From Bacillus_CJ salitolerans (GTDB taxonomy: Bacteria > Bacillota > Bacilli > Bacillales > SA4), in NCBI RefSeq assembly GCF_042680805.1, contig NZ_JBHUEM010000054.1:186001-250000 (forward strand): 64,000 nucleotides of DNA, given 5' to 3'. A program made the translations under genes and the position numbers. Shown here piece after piece: positions 50,102 through 58,006 of this stretch (positions are counted from its first letter, which is position 1; each line of letters begins with the position of its first letter). The notes below the pieces were generated by a model. The model was not told where the DNA came from. It saw nothing but the letters and a program-made list of their open reading frames with translations, and made no database searches.

Positions 50102-50151
50102 GACTTAAGGGTAGCGTGAGGATTGGTTCATTATGATAAGGGGGTGAAGAG

Positions 50152-51096
50152 TTGTCATTCGCATCAGAAACAAAGAAGGAATTGACAAATCTTCAAATAA
50201 AGGAATGCTGCAGTAAGTCTGAATTATCAGCTTTAATCCGTATGAATGGGTCGATCTCATTTTCAAATAGACAGCTTTCGTTAGATGTACAGACGGAAAA
50301 TGCAGCGATTGCTAGAAGAATATATACACTTTTGAAAAAAAATTATGATGCACCGGTGGAGCTACTTGTACGTAAGAAAATGAGACTTAAGAAGAACAAT
50401 GTATATATTGTTCGGCTCGTTAAAAATGCACGTATGATACTAGAAGACCTTCACATATTACGGGAGGGCTTTGAATTTATTAGAGATATTTCACCTACAC
50501 TTGTAAAGAAGAAATGCTGTAAACGTTCTTATTTGCGAGGTGCTTTCTTAGCGGGGGGATCTGTTAACAATCCGGAAACCTCATCTTATCATTTAGAGGT
50601 CTTTTCATTATATAAAGAGCATAATGATTCATTATGTGAATTAATGAATTCATTTGACCTAAATAGTAAAACACTAGAACGAAAAAAAGGATATATCACA
50701 TATTTGAAGGAAGCTGAAAAAATTACAGAATTTCTAAATATTGTAGGAGCGCATCAAGCCTTGCTTCGATTTGAAGATGTAAGAATTGTGCGTGATATGA
50801 GAAACTCTGTGAATCGTCTTGTAAACTGTGAAACAGCCAACTTAAATAAGACCATTGGTGCAGCCATTCGTCAAGTGGAAAACATAAAGTTTATCGATCG
50901 TACCATTGGATTGGAAATCTTACCCGATAAGCTCAGAGAAATTGCTCAGCTTAGGGTCACTTACCAAGATGTTACGCTGAAGGAGCTTGGAGAAATGGTT
51001 TCTGGAGGGACTGTTAGTAAGTCTGGTATTAACCATCGACTTCGGAAAATTGATGAAATTGCAGAGAAACTCCGAGCTGGAGAACCAATCTCTTAA
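50152..51096 (+). CDS. whiA: WhiA-family DNA-binding protein
   Basis: The 314 residues have an N-terminal LAGLIDADG-homing-endonuclease-like fold without nuclease activity (seen as K-R-S-Y-L-R-G-A-F-L-A-G-G-S near 125) and a C-terminal helix-turn-helix (LRVTYQDVTLKELGEMVSGG, then SGINHRLRKI). In B. subtilis it binds the nucleoid and affects division and chromosome segregation. TTG start with AAGGGGGTG upstream, a sequence complementary to the C-rich stretch of the candidate small RNA at 47520. Confidence 0.96.
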   Translation: MSFASETKKELTNLQIKECCSKSELSALIRMNGSISFSNRQLSLDVQTENAAIARRIYTLLKKNYDAPVELLVRKKMRLKKNNVYIVRLVKNARMILEDLHILREGFEFIRDISPTLVKKKCCKRSYLRGAFLAGGSVNNPETSSYHLEVFSLYKEHNDSLCELMNSFDLNSKTLERKKGYITYLKEAEKITEFLNIVGAHQALLRFEDVRIVRDMRNSVNRLVNCETANLNKTIGAAIRQVENIKFIDRTIGLEILPDKLREIAQLRVTYQDVTLKELGEMVSGGTVSKSGINHRLRKIDEIAEKLRAGEPIS

Positions 51097-51205
51097 AAAA
51101 GAGTTATGACATTACATGTTTATATAGGTAGTGGTCCACCCATTCTACGATTGTGATGCCATGAACTACGACATAATGAGGGGTAAAAAAAGAGGAGGAA
51201 TTCAT

Positions 51206-51463
51206 ATGGTTGAGAAAAAGGTAGAAGTAAAATTAAAATCAGGATTGCAGGCAAGGCCAGCAGCAATGTTTGTACAAGAAGCAAATCGTTTTTCCGCTGA
51301 TATTTTTTTAGAGAAAGATGGAAAGAAAGTAAATGCAAAAAGTATCATGGGACTTATGAGCCTCGCAGTAGGTAGTGGTTCAGAGGTTGTTTTATCGGCG
51401 GAAGGAAGCGACCAAGCTGAAGCTTTAGAAGCACTAGCAAAATTTGTGCAACAAGAAGTTTAA
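51206..51463 (+). CDS. crh: HPr-like protein Crh
   Basis: Catabolite-repression HPr. The 85 residues are close to HPr, but residue 15 is Gln (G-L-Q-A-R-P-A-A) where HPr has the phosphorylatable His, so it cannot act in sugar uptake. The Ser46 site for HprK is kept (VNAKSIMGLMSLAV). Crh-Ser46-P is a corepressor of CcpA. The ATG at 51206 has AGGAGG 8 nt upstream; 25 upstream in-frame codons are not part of the gene. Last gene of the yvcI operon. Confidence 0.96.
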   Translation: MVEKKVEVKLKSGLQARPAAMFVQEANRFSADIFLEKDGKKVNAKSIMGLMSLAVGSGSEVVLSAEGSDQAEALEALAKFVQQEV

Positions 51464-51488
51464 TTAGATAGTTTCATTATAAGTAAGC

Positions 51489-51523
51489 AAAAAGGATGTC
51501 CTATCTAGTAGGACATCCTTTTT
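51489..51523. terminator. Bidirectional terminator between crh and clpP
   Basis: AAAAAGGATGTCCTA and TAGGACATCCTTTTT pair perfectly around a 5-nt loop, with A- and T-runs on both sides; serves both convergent genes. Confidence 0.92.
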
Positions 51524-51532
51524 ACTATGCTA

Positions 51533-52129
51533 TTATTTCTTCGCAGATGGATCGTTTGTTAAGACTTGATCAATTAATCCATACTCTAATGCTTTTTCAG
51601 CCGTCATAAAGTTATCACGCTCTGTATCACGCTCAATCACTTCAAGCGGTTGACCAGTACGCTCTGACAAAATCTTGTTTAACTTGTCACGTAAGAATAG
51701 AATTCGTTTTGCAGCAATTTCTATTTCAGTCGCTTGCCCCTGTGCACCGCCAAGTGGTTGGTGAATCATCACTTCACTGTTCGGAAGAGCAAAACGTTTT
51801 CCTTTTTCACCAGCTGCAAGGAGGAATGCTCCCATGGAAGCAGCCATACCAATACAAATAGTTGAAACCTTTGGCTTAATAAATTGCATTGTATCGTAAA
51901 TCGCCATACCTGCTGTGATCGAACCACCAGGTGAATTGATATATAGTGAAATATCTTTTTCTGGATCTTCTGCTGCTAAAAATAAAAGCTGAGAAACGAT
52001 GGAGTTCGCTACTGTATCATCAATTGCTGAACCTAACATGATAATTCTGTCTTTTAATAGACGAGAATATATGTCGTAAGCTCTTTCCCCGCGATTCGTT
52101 TGTTCAATAACTGTTGGAATTAAGTGCAT
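51533..52129 (-). CDS. clpP: ATP-dependent Clp protease proteolytic subunit
   Basis: Serine protease forming the double heptamer that works with ClpC, ClpX and ClpE. The 198 residues start MHLIPTVIEQTNRGERAYDI. Catalytic Ser is in GMAASMGAFLL near 98, His in V-M-I-H-Q-P-L-G-G near 123 and Asp in the E-R-D-T-E-R-D-N region near 170. GGGAGG lies upstream. Monocistronic, with a CtsR box over its promoter. Confidence 0.98.
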   Translation of the reverse strand: MHLIPTVIEQTNRGERAYDIYSRLLKDRIIMLGSAIDDTVANSIVSQLLFLAAEDPEKDISLYINSPGGSITAGMAIYDTMQFIKPKVSTICIGMAASMGAFLLAAGEKGKRFALPNSEVMIHQPLGGAQGQATEIEIAAKRILFLRDKLNKILSERTGQPLEVIERDTERDNFMTAEKALEYGLIDQVLTNDPSAKK

Positions 52130-52181
52130 TGAAATTCCTCCCTTTAATAGATGTTCATTATGTACATATCATACAACTTAT

Positions 52182-52198
52182 GGTCAATGAAGGTCAAA
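52182..52198. promoter_or_regulatory. CtsR box of clpP
   Basis: GGTCAAT-GAA-GGTCAAA fits the CtsR consensus RGTCAAA-NAN-RGTCAAA with one mismatch. On the minus strand it overlaps -35-like TTGACC sequences about 60 nt before clpP, so heat or protein-damage stress would relieve repression. Confidence 0.8.
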
Positions 52199-52644
52199 CG
52201 ATAGGCTTTTTACAGCCTATCTAAACCCATTAACCATCTAATAAAAAGTGTTACTTTATCACTATTCATCTAGGATACAGAACATACCTTTATATCCTGT
52301 ATTAACGGATAATTAAAGCTCCACCTAGGTGGTGCATGTAATAAACCCAGCTATGTAAAGTACCACTTTATAGTTACATATTCATCATAACCAATCAAGG
52401 CCCTTTTCTAACCTATATGAGAAAAGAAATTTACGTTTGAGATTGAAAATACTTATCATAATACTTGAAAAGTTACTCAGCCCGAGGGATGTGAAATAAG
52501 TGACTAAAACTCATGGTCTTTATGCAAAATTAAGGGGAGTAACAAGCCAACCGATCGATAGAAACCGCATTATTTAAACGTTGTAAATCTTCATTAATTA
52601 GATGAAGCTTCCATTGAATTCAAACGTTGATATTTATGTTATGT
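52199..52644. other. Gene-free stretch upstream of clpP
   Basis: About 450 nt without a credible ORF on either strand and without a recognised RNA motif. It may hold remnants, but nothing could be assigned. Confidence 0.5.
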
Positions 52645-52808
52645 ATAGAAGTTTTCAGCAAGAGAATAGGCTAGTGACTTGTAATCCAGCTCCAGCACCC
52701 AGTCACTCGAGGTCTAATGTTCCTAAATGAGTAAAAGCGGAAAAGCACACTTTTTCTCATTTAGGGTTATTTTCTGCCTGAGGCTAAACGGGGTGCTTGC
52801 CTTTCGTT
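52645..52808 (+). repeat. Modular hairpin repeat, copy 5
   Basis: Left flank AAGTTTTCAGCAAGAGA and CTAGTGACTTGTAATCCAGC as in copies 1b and 4. The left arm then passes directly to CACTCGAGG, so hairpin 1 is absent as in copy 1b. Hairpin 2 is CCTAAATGAG with CTCATTTAGG. The right arm is altered to CGGGGTGCTTGCC. Confidence 0.7.
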
Positions 52809-52993
52809 CTTTGTAATAATAGATGATATTCATGTAATCCGCAATTATCGTTGCTTTTAATTTCTGAATATACGCAACCTCTACGCCACTTGGTTTGTCT
52901 CCATATGCTTTATTCAACTTCCATGCAATATTTAAAAAAAATGGAGGTTTTTTTTTCCAAATATCGAATATAAAAAGGTATAGGAGGGAGATC

Positions 52994-53467
52994 ATGAAGG
53001 ACAATTCTATCGCAATTATTCTACGATTTATTGGTTTTCTTACAATCGTTCTAGGTATAATATTTTCGTTTGACTTAACTGACAATTTCGGAGGAAGTCT
53101 GGCTTTAATAACCGGATTCTACTCATTCATTTCCGGCATGTTATTTATAGGATTTGGTGAAGTTGTTCGAATATTACACGAAATGAATCAACGTAGTAAA
53201 GAACAGAACATGTTGCCAGTTGCAGAAACTACTACACAAACAGACACAACACCTACGTCACCTATTCGTAACGATCAAATTGAAGAGTTTTACAGTGATA
53301 AGGGTCTATATGTAGACGCAATTTATGAAGCACCAGGCGATGATATGTACTTCGTAAAAGTTAAAGATAAGACTCAGTTAGTAGAGCTTGGCGGTTTTTC
53401 ACCTGTCATAATACCACAAGCAAAGTGGAGCGAGTCGGTTAAAGTAGCGTATCAGGATATGAAATAA
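52994..53467 (+). CDS. Membrane protein of unknown function, 157 aa
   Basis: Two hydrophobic segments (AIILRFIGFLTIVLGIIFSF and SLALITGFYSFISGMLFIGF, about residues 6-60) followed by a hydrophilic cytoplasmic part with a T/P-rich linker (TTTQTDTTPTSP) and a small beta-rich domain (GLYVDAIYEAPGDDMYFVKV). The ATG at 52994 has TAGGAGGG upstream; 33 upstream codons in frame are not supported. I do not recognise the family. Alone between repeat copy 5 and the tRNA. Confidence 0.72.
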   Translation: MKDNSIAIILRFIGFLTIVLGIIFSFDLTDNFGGSLALITGFYSFISGMLFIGFGEVVRILHEMNQRSKEQNMLPVAETTTQTDTTPTSPIRNDQIEEFYSDKGLYVDAIYEAPGDDMYFVKVKDKTQLVELGGFSPVIIPQAKWSESVKVAYQDMK

Positions 53468-53469
53468 AA

Positions 53470-53497
53470 AATGCCACTTATTTGTGGCGCTTTTCTC
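53470..53497 (+). terminator. Terminator after the 157-aa membrane protein gene
   Basis: GCCAC pairs with GTGGC around TTATTT, followed by GCTTTT. The following 53498-53758 shows only a small hairpin (ATACTCAA/TTGAGTAT at about 53576) and no gene. Confidence 0.6.
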
Positions 53498-53758
53498 TTA
53501 CTTCCGTATATTATTGATCGGATGTCACTAGAAATATATTAATGAAATCAAGACGGAACAAATGCATGGTACAAATACTCAATGCTCTTGAGTATCAAAA
53601 TTATGACCACGTTTCGAATGAGAATGAAATGCTTTCTTATGAACGTGTGAAATGAAGTTGTTTTCTTAACAAGTTTCAACACTTCTCTGAAGATAATAAC
53701 GTTGTGTTCGAATTGCAGTGTAGCCTTCCGTATAGCTTCACATATTTTTTATTTCCAG

Positions 53759-53788
53759 TTGAAAATACGCATTAACCTACGTTATAAT
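53759..53788 (+). promoter_or_regulatory. Sigma-A promoter of the tRNA gene
   Basis: TTGAAA and a perfect TATAAT separated by 18 nt, about 115 nt before the mature tRNA. Confidence 0.55.
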
Positions 53789-53903
53789 ACATAAGCACCA
53801 ACCTCCTTAACACTGCGTCTTTTTTCGGTGTATTGTGCATTTGTCTGGTAGACCTTACGCATTCTTAAAAGGTGGTATAGAGAGGTTAAACTTATATTAT
53901 CCT

Positions 53904-53979
53904 GCGCTCGTAGCTCAGTTGGATAGAGCGGTGGTTTCCGGTACCACGTCTGCCGGGGGTTCGAATCCTCTCGAGCGCG
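53904..53979 (+). tRNA. tRNA-Arg (anticodon CCG)
   Basis: Acceptor GCGCTCG pairs with CGAGCGC, discriminator G. D-stem GCTC/GAGC; anticodon stem GTGGT/ACCAC with loop TTCCGGT, anticodon CCG. T-stem GGGGG/CCTCT with loop TTCGAAT. Reads CGG codons. CCA is not encoded. By this folding the variable region is 7 nt (GTCTGCC), a little longer than the usual 4-5. Followed by its own terminator. Confidence 0.92.
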
Positions 53980-53983
53980 CTGA

Positions 53984-54020
53984 AAAACAAGGCTTTGCTT
54001 TTGCGAAGTCTTGTTTTTTT
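53984..54020 (+). terminator. Terminator of tRNA-Arg
   Basis: AAAACAAG and CTTGTTTT with inner CTT/AAG and GC/GC pairing around TTTT, then T-run. Confidence 0.85.
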
Positions 54021-54302
54021 ATTGGCTAATAGAAAAGAAAATTCCTAGTTTTTTTCGAAAATTGAAGAGCTACGTACTTTTATTCCGTAACAAATAGGAC
54101 AGATTGCCGAGTGAAATCCCTGAGAAGGGTGTTCTCAAAGACATTTTGTTGTGAGAAACGGAGCCCATCGCCGTCGTTTTGGGAGTTGGTGTTAGCCAGT
54201 CTTTCTAATATCTTTCGGTTAGAAATATTCTTTGATGTTTTATTCCTCACAATTGTCGTATTATCTACCTTTAGATTCAGGTTGTTTATTTTTTTAAAAA
54301 AT

Positions 54303-54388
54303 AAAAAAAAGCCGAGTTGATCTAAATCAACTCGGACGAATATTCTCTTTGGTAACCCAGATGGTGTACCAACCAAAACCTTATCTTA
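54303..54388 (-). ncRNA. Candidate small RNA on the minus strand
   Basis: A sigma-A promoter (54394-54422) is followed by about 86 nt that end in a perfect terminator: CCGAGTTGAT pairs with ATCAACTCGG around TTAG, then C and T8. The 5' part can form another stem (TTGGTAC with GTTACCAA, one bulge). A TTG-started frame would have to read through the terminator, so this is not coding. It is separated from the upstream DUF3817 gene by that gene's own terminator. It resembles no small RNA that I can name. Confidence 0.5.
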
Positions 54389-54393
54389 CCCTT

Positions 54394-54422
54394 ATTATAC
54401 ACTTATTGTCGAAAGTTGTCGA
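54394..54422 (-). promoter_or_regulatory. Sigma-A promoter of the candidate small RNA
   Basis: Read on the minus strand: TCGACA, 17 nt, perfect TATAAT. A second TCGACA lies closer to the -10 but at an unsuitable distance. Confidence 0.6.
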
Positions 54423-54472
54423 TATAGGTCGAATAAGTAAATGCTGGTTATCACTAGCGTTCATATAGTGAT

Positions 54473-54506
54473 AAAGAGAGACCTACGAAAATATTCGTAA
54501 GGTCTC
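54473..54506 (-). terminator. Terminator of the DUF3817 gene
   Basis: On the minus strand GAGACCTTACGAA pairs with TTCGTAGGTCTC (one bulge), followed by TTT. Confidence 0.75.
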
Positions 54507-54524
54507 ATGCGTTTTGTCATTTTT

Positions 54525-54857
54525 TTATAGATCTATATATTTACGCTTTTTAACAACTTCAATGGGTTTTTCAATATGCCTTAATTTACGATCAAAAAGA
54601 AACGTTCCAAACGGTAGAAGGGACGCGAGTACACCGATCACTCCAAACCAAAAGGATTGACGATAAGCGAAAAATACATGTGCTAATGCTAGAATGAACA
54701 GAACAAAAAATAAACCATGAATGCCTCCGGTAATGGTGACAGCCAAAGGGAAGTCTGCCATATACTTTAACGGCATGGCAATAAATAATAAAATTAAGTA
54801 TGATAAGCCTTCAATAAAGCCAATCACACGTAGTCTTCCGAGTGAATCTTTAAGCAT
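54525..54857 (-). CDS. DUF3817 membrane protein
   Basis: About 110 residues with three hydrophobic segments. The family signature is visible: R-L-R-V-I-G-F-I-E-G-L-S-Y-L-I-L-L near the start, P-L-K-Y near 36, then G-G-I-H-G-L-F-F-V-L-F-I and a last segment ending G-T-F-L-F-D. The ATG at 54857 has TAGGAGG 6 nt upstream; 13 upstream codons are not supported. Function unknown. Confidence 0.88.
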   Translation of the reverse strand: MLKDSLGRLRVIGFIEGLSYLILLFIAMPLKYMADFPLAVTITGGIHGLFFVLFILALAHVFFAYRQSFWFGVIGVLASLLPFGTFLFDRKLRHIEKPIEVVKKRKYIDL

Positions 54858-54924
54858 GTTGTTCCTCCTATGGACCTTGCGGTTGTATAGCCTCATTATA
54901 CCTTAATGATTCGCCTTGAAACAG

Positions 54925-55143
54925 CTAAAAATCTTGGGATTTCACAGTCGCATATGCAGCCTCTAAGTTTCTAATTCTCCTTAATGTTTCAGAGCATTTT
55001 GTAAGGTTTTCGGTTACGAGTGTCGAAACTATTGAGCGATAGTAGCTATTCATTGCGTCAGTCTTGTCAGTGAACTCTGCATGCATTTCAACATGCTTCC
55101 GCAGATGCTCTACAAAATATTCCTCAGAAAATAAGTCGATCAT
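54925..55143 (-). CDS. yvfG: YvfG-like small protein
   Basis: The 72 residues form a mostly helical protein starting MIDLFSEEYFVEHLRKHVEM, with A-M-N-S-Y-Y-R-S-I-V-S-T-L-V in the middle; this pattern and size match B. subtilis YvfG, which is also next to sigL. GGGAGG lies upstream. It diverges from sigL across a 77-nt gap. Function unknown. Confidence 0.85.
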   Translation of the reverse strand: MIDLFSEEYFVEHLRKHVEMHAEFTDKTDAMNSYYRSIVSTLVTENLTKCSETLRRIRNLEAAYATVKSQDF

Positions 55144-55220
55144 CGTCTGTGCCTCCCTTACAAATTCTAGTCGTTCAACAATCTAGTTCTTTATTGTAAA
55201 ATAGAGTAGAGGTGATGCTT

Positions 55221-56516
55221 GTGAATAATCGGTTAATCCAAACGCAAACCACAAAAATATCATTATCGAAAGAATTAAGACAGGCGATCACACTACTACA
55301 ATATTCCTCGTATGAATTATCACAATATATTAATCAAGTTTCACTAGAAAATCCCTTTATTCGAATACATGATACAGTTTATCAAACTAGTGGGAATTAT
55401 AAACCTTCTGGGTCTAAAAAAAGGGAGTTAGAGCTACCTGGGAAGTTAGGGCCAACGTTGCACGAATATATCTGCACTCAAATTGAATATTTATCAGAAC
55501 CACTTGATGTAAAAAAAAGAGCTCTATTATTAGTTAATCATATTGATGAAGATGGCTATATGAGAGAGGATTTATCAACAATTAGTCATATGACTGGTGA
55601 GAGTAATGAGAGATTACTTGAAGCATTATCAATCATCCAAACACTTGAACCTGTAGGAGTAGGTGCTCAAACCTTACAGCAGTCCTTGTCCATACAACTT
55701 AAACATCATTATCCTGAAGACGTAATGGGTCACAAGATCATAGACGAATACTTTACTTATTTAGCTGAGAAAAAATGGGACCGTATTAGAAAAGAGCTTA
55801 CTATTAGCATAGAAGATATTAAAGCTACCTTTTCTCGAATTCAACAATTAAACCCAAGACCTGGAGCTGATTTTAAAGAAGAAGACACTGTTTACATTGT
55901 TCCAGATCTTTACTTAAAAAAAGATAACCATCAATATTACTTGCAGCATAATGATCGGTCTTATACACCTTTTTCAATTGATGAGGAATATGTTACGTTT
56001 AAGAATGAGGTAGAAGATGAAGAAGCGAAACACTTTATAAAGGAGAAATATCACCAAGCAAAGTGGTTACTTAGCAGCGTCGAACAACGAAACTCTACCA
56101 TCATGAGAGTAATGGAGGCCATATTAGTTAGACAAAAGGATTACTTTGATAATGGAAGCTCGTTTTTAAGACCACTTACTTTACGTGAGATTGCAGATGA
56201 CATTAACGTTCATGAATCAACCGTAAGTAGAGCAGTTAGAGGGAAATATGTTCAAACACCAAATGGAGTATTTGAATTGAAATATTTCTTTCATTCAAAA
56301 GTTAAATCCTCCTATGACAAGGATGTCTCCTCTGTAAGGGTCAAAGAACTTATTGTTCATATGCTTCGAAAAGAGGATAAACAGAAGCCTTATTCGGATC
56401 AACAAATATCAACCCTTCTTAAAGAGAACCATGATCTTGTGGTATCAAGAAGAACGGTTGCAAAATACAGAGAACAGCTTCATATTCCAGCTTCTACTCT
56501 AAGAAAACAATATTAA
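55221..56516 (+). CDS. sigL: RNA polymerase sigma-54 factor (SigL)
   Basis: Directs RNA polymerase to -12/-24 promoters with an enhancer-binding activator. About 431 residues. Region I near 5-50 (SKELRQAITLLQYSSYELSQ); core-binding region near 80-200; DNA-binding HTH near 335 (TLREIADDINVHESTVSRAV); RpoN box near 415 (S-R-R-T-V-A-K-Y-R-E-Q-L). The start is set at a GTG with AGAGGTGA 5 nt upstream; an ATG two codons earlier is possible. No -12/-24 promoter was found in this window. Confidence 0.95.
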   Translation: MNNRLIQTQTTKISLSKELRQAITLLQYSSYELSQYINQVSLENPFIRIHDTVYQTSGNYKPSGSKKRELELPGKLGPTLHEYICTQIEYLSEPLDVKKRALLLVNHIDEDGYMREDLSTISHMTGESNERLLEALSIIQTLEPVGVGAQTLQQSLSIQLKHHYPEDVMGHKIIDEYFTYLAEKKWDRIRKELTISIEDIKATFSRIQQLNPRPGADFKEEDTVYIVPDLYLKKDNHQYYLQHNDRSYTPFSIDEEYVTFKNEVEDEEAKHFIKEKYHQAKWLLSSVEQRNSTIMRVMEAILVRQKDYFDNGSSFLRPLTLREIADDINVHESTVSRAVRGKYVQTPNGVFELKYFFHSKVKSSYDKDVSSVRVKELIVHMLRKEDKQKPYSDQQISTLLKENHDLVVSRRTVAKYREQLHIPASTLRKQY

Positions 56517-56526
56517 GGAGTTAAAC

Positions 56527-56772
56527 ATGAGAGTCGTTACATTTTTCACAAAAGAAAACTGTCCATTATGTGATAAAGCAAAAGTTATCGTGGAAGAGCT
56601 TTCAAAGGAATTGAATTTCCAAATACAAGAGTTCGATATCTATAAGGATGATGAATTGTTGGAGAAGTACCAAGTTATGATTCCTGTTATTGCGATCAAT
56701 GCGCAGGAACTAGGTTATGGTATTATCGATAAGTTTGATTTAAAAGAAAAATTACTTCAAAAACTAGATTAA
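56527..56772 (+). CDS. Glutaredoxin-like protein
   Basis: The 81 residues have a thioredoxin fold with an N-terminal C-P-L-C redox motif (FFTKENCPLCDKAKVIVEEL) and a cis-proline region M-I-P-V-I. It belongs to the glutaredoxin-like group of short bacillar proteins. It lies 10 nt after sigL with AAGGAG in between, so it is co-transcribed. Partner unknown. Confidence 0.88.
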   Translation: MRVVTFFTKENCPLCDKAKVIVEELSKELNFQIQEFDIYKDDELLEKYQVMIPVIAINAQELGYGIIDKFDLKEKLLQKLD

Positions 56773-56805
56773 TTCAAACAAACTGAAAAATTAGATGCAA
56801 GCTAA

Positions 56806-56834
56806 TTGAAGTTTTACTACACCTCTGCTACAAT
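56806..56834 (+). promoter_or_regulatory. Sigma-A promoter of the cggR-gapA operon
   Basis: TTGAAG and TACAAT separated by 17 nt. The CggR operator begins 37 nt after the -10, so the repressor acts as a roadblock downstream of the start. Confidence 0.7.
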
Positions 56835-56863
56835 TAAAATTGTAACAGAGGGATATTTTTTTT
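56822..56863 (+). terminator. Terminator of sigL-grx overlapping the gapA promoter
   Basis: CCTCTG-C-TACAATT pairs with AATTGTA-A-CAGAGG around AA (one mismatch), followed by GATA and T8. The -10 box of the cggR promoter lies inside the left arm. Confidence 0.6.
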
Positions 56864-56870
56864 GAGGAAG

Positions 56871-56906
56871 TGGGACGCTATATGTCACATAGGGACACGA
56901 TGAGTC
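56871..56906 (+). promoter_or_regulatory. CggR operator
   Basis: TGGGAC-N6-TGTC-N4-AGGGAC-N6-AGTC closely follows the direct-repeat operator known for B. subtilis CggR (CGGGAC-N6-TGTC-N4-CGGGAC-N6-TGTC). Fructose-1,6-bisphosphate releases CggR from it. Ends 35 nt before cggR. Confidence 0.82.
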
Positions 56907-56941
56907 CCGATTAGATTTTTTTACCAGAAAGGATCGTTCAT

Positions 56942-57961
56942 TTGAAAAGTCTAGTGGATATTCAAAAAAAATTGTTACCTGATTTGTTGTCTGTTATGCA
57001 GAAACGATATGAGATTCTTAGGCATATTCGGCTTACTCAGCCTATCGGGAGAAGATCATTAGCACTTACAACAAACATGACAGAAAGAGTATTGCGTAGT
57101 GAAGTTGATTTTCTAAAGTCACAAAACTTACTTGACATGACAACAGCTGGTATGAGCTTAACAAATGAAGGGCATGAGCTCTTAGTTGAGCTGGATGATT
57201 TAATGAAGGAAGTTACAGGTCTAAAGGTGTTGGAGGAAAAGCTTCAGGCAAAATTACAAGTGAAAAAGGTAATTGTCGTGTCTGGTGATAGTGATACCTC
57301 TGAATATGTAAAACAAGAGATGGGAAGAGCAGCTGTCATGTACTTAAAAACATGTATTCAGCCAAGTTCAGTCATCGCTGTAACTGGTGGAACGACGCTT
57401 GCTTCTGTTGCATCCATGATGACCCCTGAAACGAAGCATTCAAACCTTCTATTTGTGCCGGCTAGGGGTGGACTTGGTGAACAAGTAGAAAACCAAGCAA
57501 ACACGATATGTGCCAAAATGGCAGAAAAGGCAATGGGGACCTACAGGCTCTTACATGTACCAGATGAAGTTAGCGATGAAGCGTATCATTCATTAGTCGA
57601 GGAACCTGCAGTGAGGGAAGTTCTGCAATTAATTAGGTCGGCTAGTATTGTAATTCATGGCATTGGAGATGCTAAAACAATGGCTGAGCGCCGTAAAACA
57701 AAGCAAGAAACTTTAGCGAAAATTATCGATCAAAAGGCGGTAGCTGAGGCTTTTGGTTACTACTTCAATAAAGAAGGAGACGTAGTACATAAAGTAAAAA
57801 CCATTGGCATACAACTTGATGATTTAATGAATCCTATGAATGTAATAGCCGTAGCAGGAGGATCCTCTAAGGCGAAAGCAATTCAAGCCTTTGTCAAACA
57901 AGGTCACGATACTGTTTTAATTACTGATGAAGCTGTAGCAACAGAATTAATTAAAGGATAA
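56942..57961 (+). CDS. cggR: Central glycolytic genes regulator
   Basis: SorC/DeoR-type repressor of its own operon, inactivated by fructose-1,6-bisphosphate. The 339 residues have an N-terminal winged helix (near 20-75, IRLTQPIGRRSLALTTNMTE) and a sugar-phosphate isomerase-like effector domain (V-T-G-G-T-T near 145; F-V-P-A-R-G-G-L-G near 170; V-A-G-G-S-S-K-A near 307). TTG start with AAAGGA upstream. Close to B. subtilis CggR throughout. Confidence 0.96.
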   Translation: MKSLVDIQKKLLPDLLSVMQKRYEILRHIRLTQPIGRRSLALTTNMTERVLRSEVDFLKSQNLLDMTTAGMSLTNEGHELLVELDDLMKEVTGLKVLEEKLQAKLQVKKVIVVSGDSDTSEYVKQEMGRAAVMYLKTCIQPSSVIAVTGGTTLASVASMMTPETKHSNLLFVPARGGLGEQVENQANTICAKMAEKAMGTYRLLHVPDEVSDEAYHSLVEEPAVREVLQLIRSASIVIHGIGDAKTMAERRKTKQETLAKIIDQKAVAEAFGYYFNKEGDVVHKVKTIGIQLDDLMNPMNVIAVAGGSSKAKAIQAFVKQGHDTVLITDEAVATELIKG

Positions 57962-58006
57962 TAACATCCTATTAATAGATGTTTAAATTAAAGGAGGAAA
58001 AATAGA

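Noticed and set aside
52723..53085. 120-codon minus-strand open frame
   Set aside because: It spans repeat copy 5 and the antisense of a gene with a good ribosome binding site; no start signal.
53835..54029. 64-codon plus-strand open frame
   Set aside because: It runs across the tRNA-Arg gene.
54080..54376. 98-codon minus-strand open frame
   Set aside because: It would read through the perfect terminator at 54303-54335 and contains low-complexity F-F-L-F-F-K-K from the T-run; starts at TTG without a ribosome binding site.
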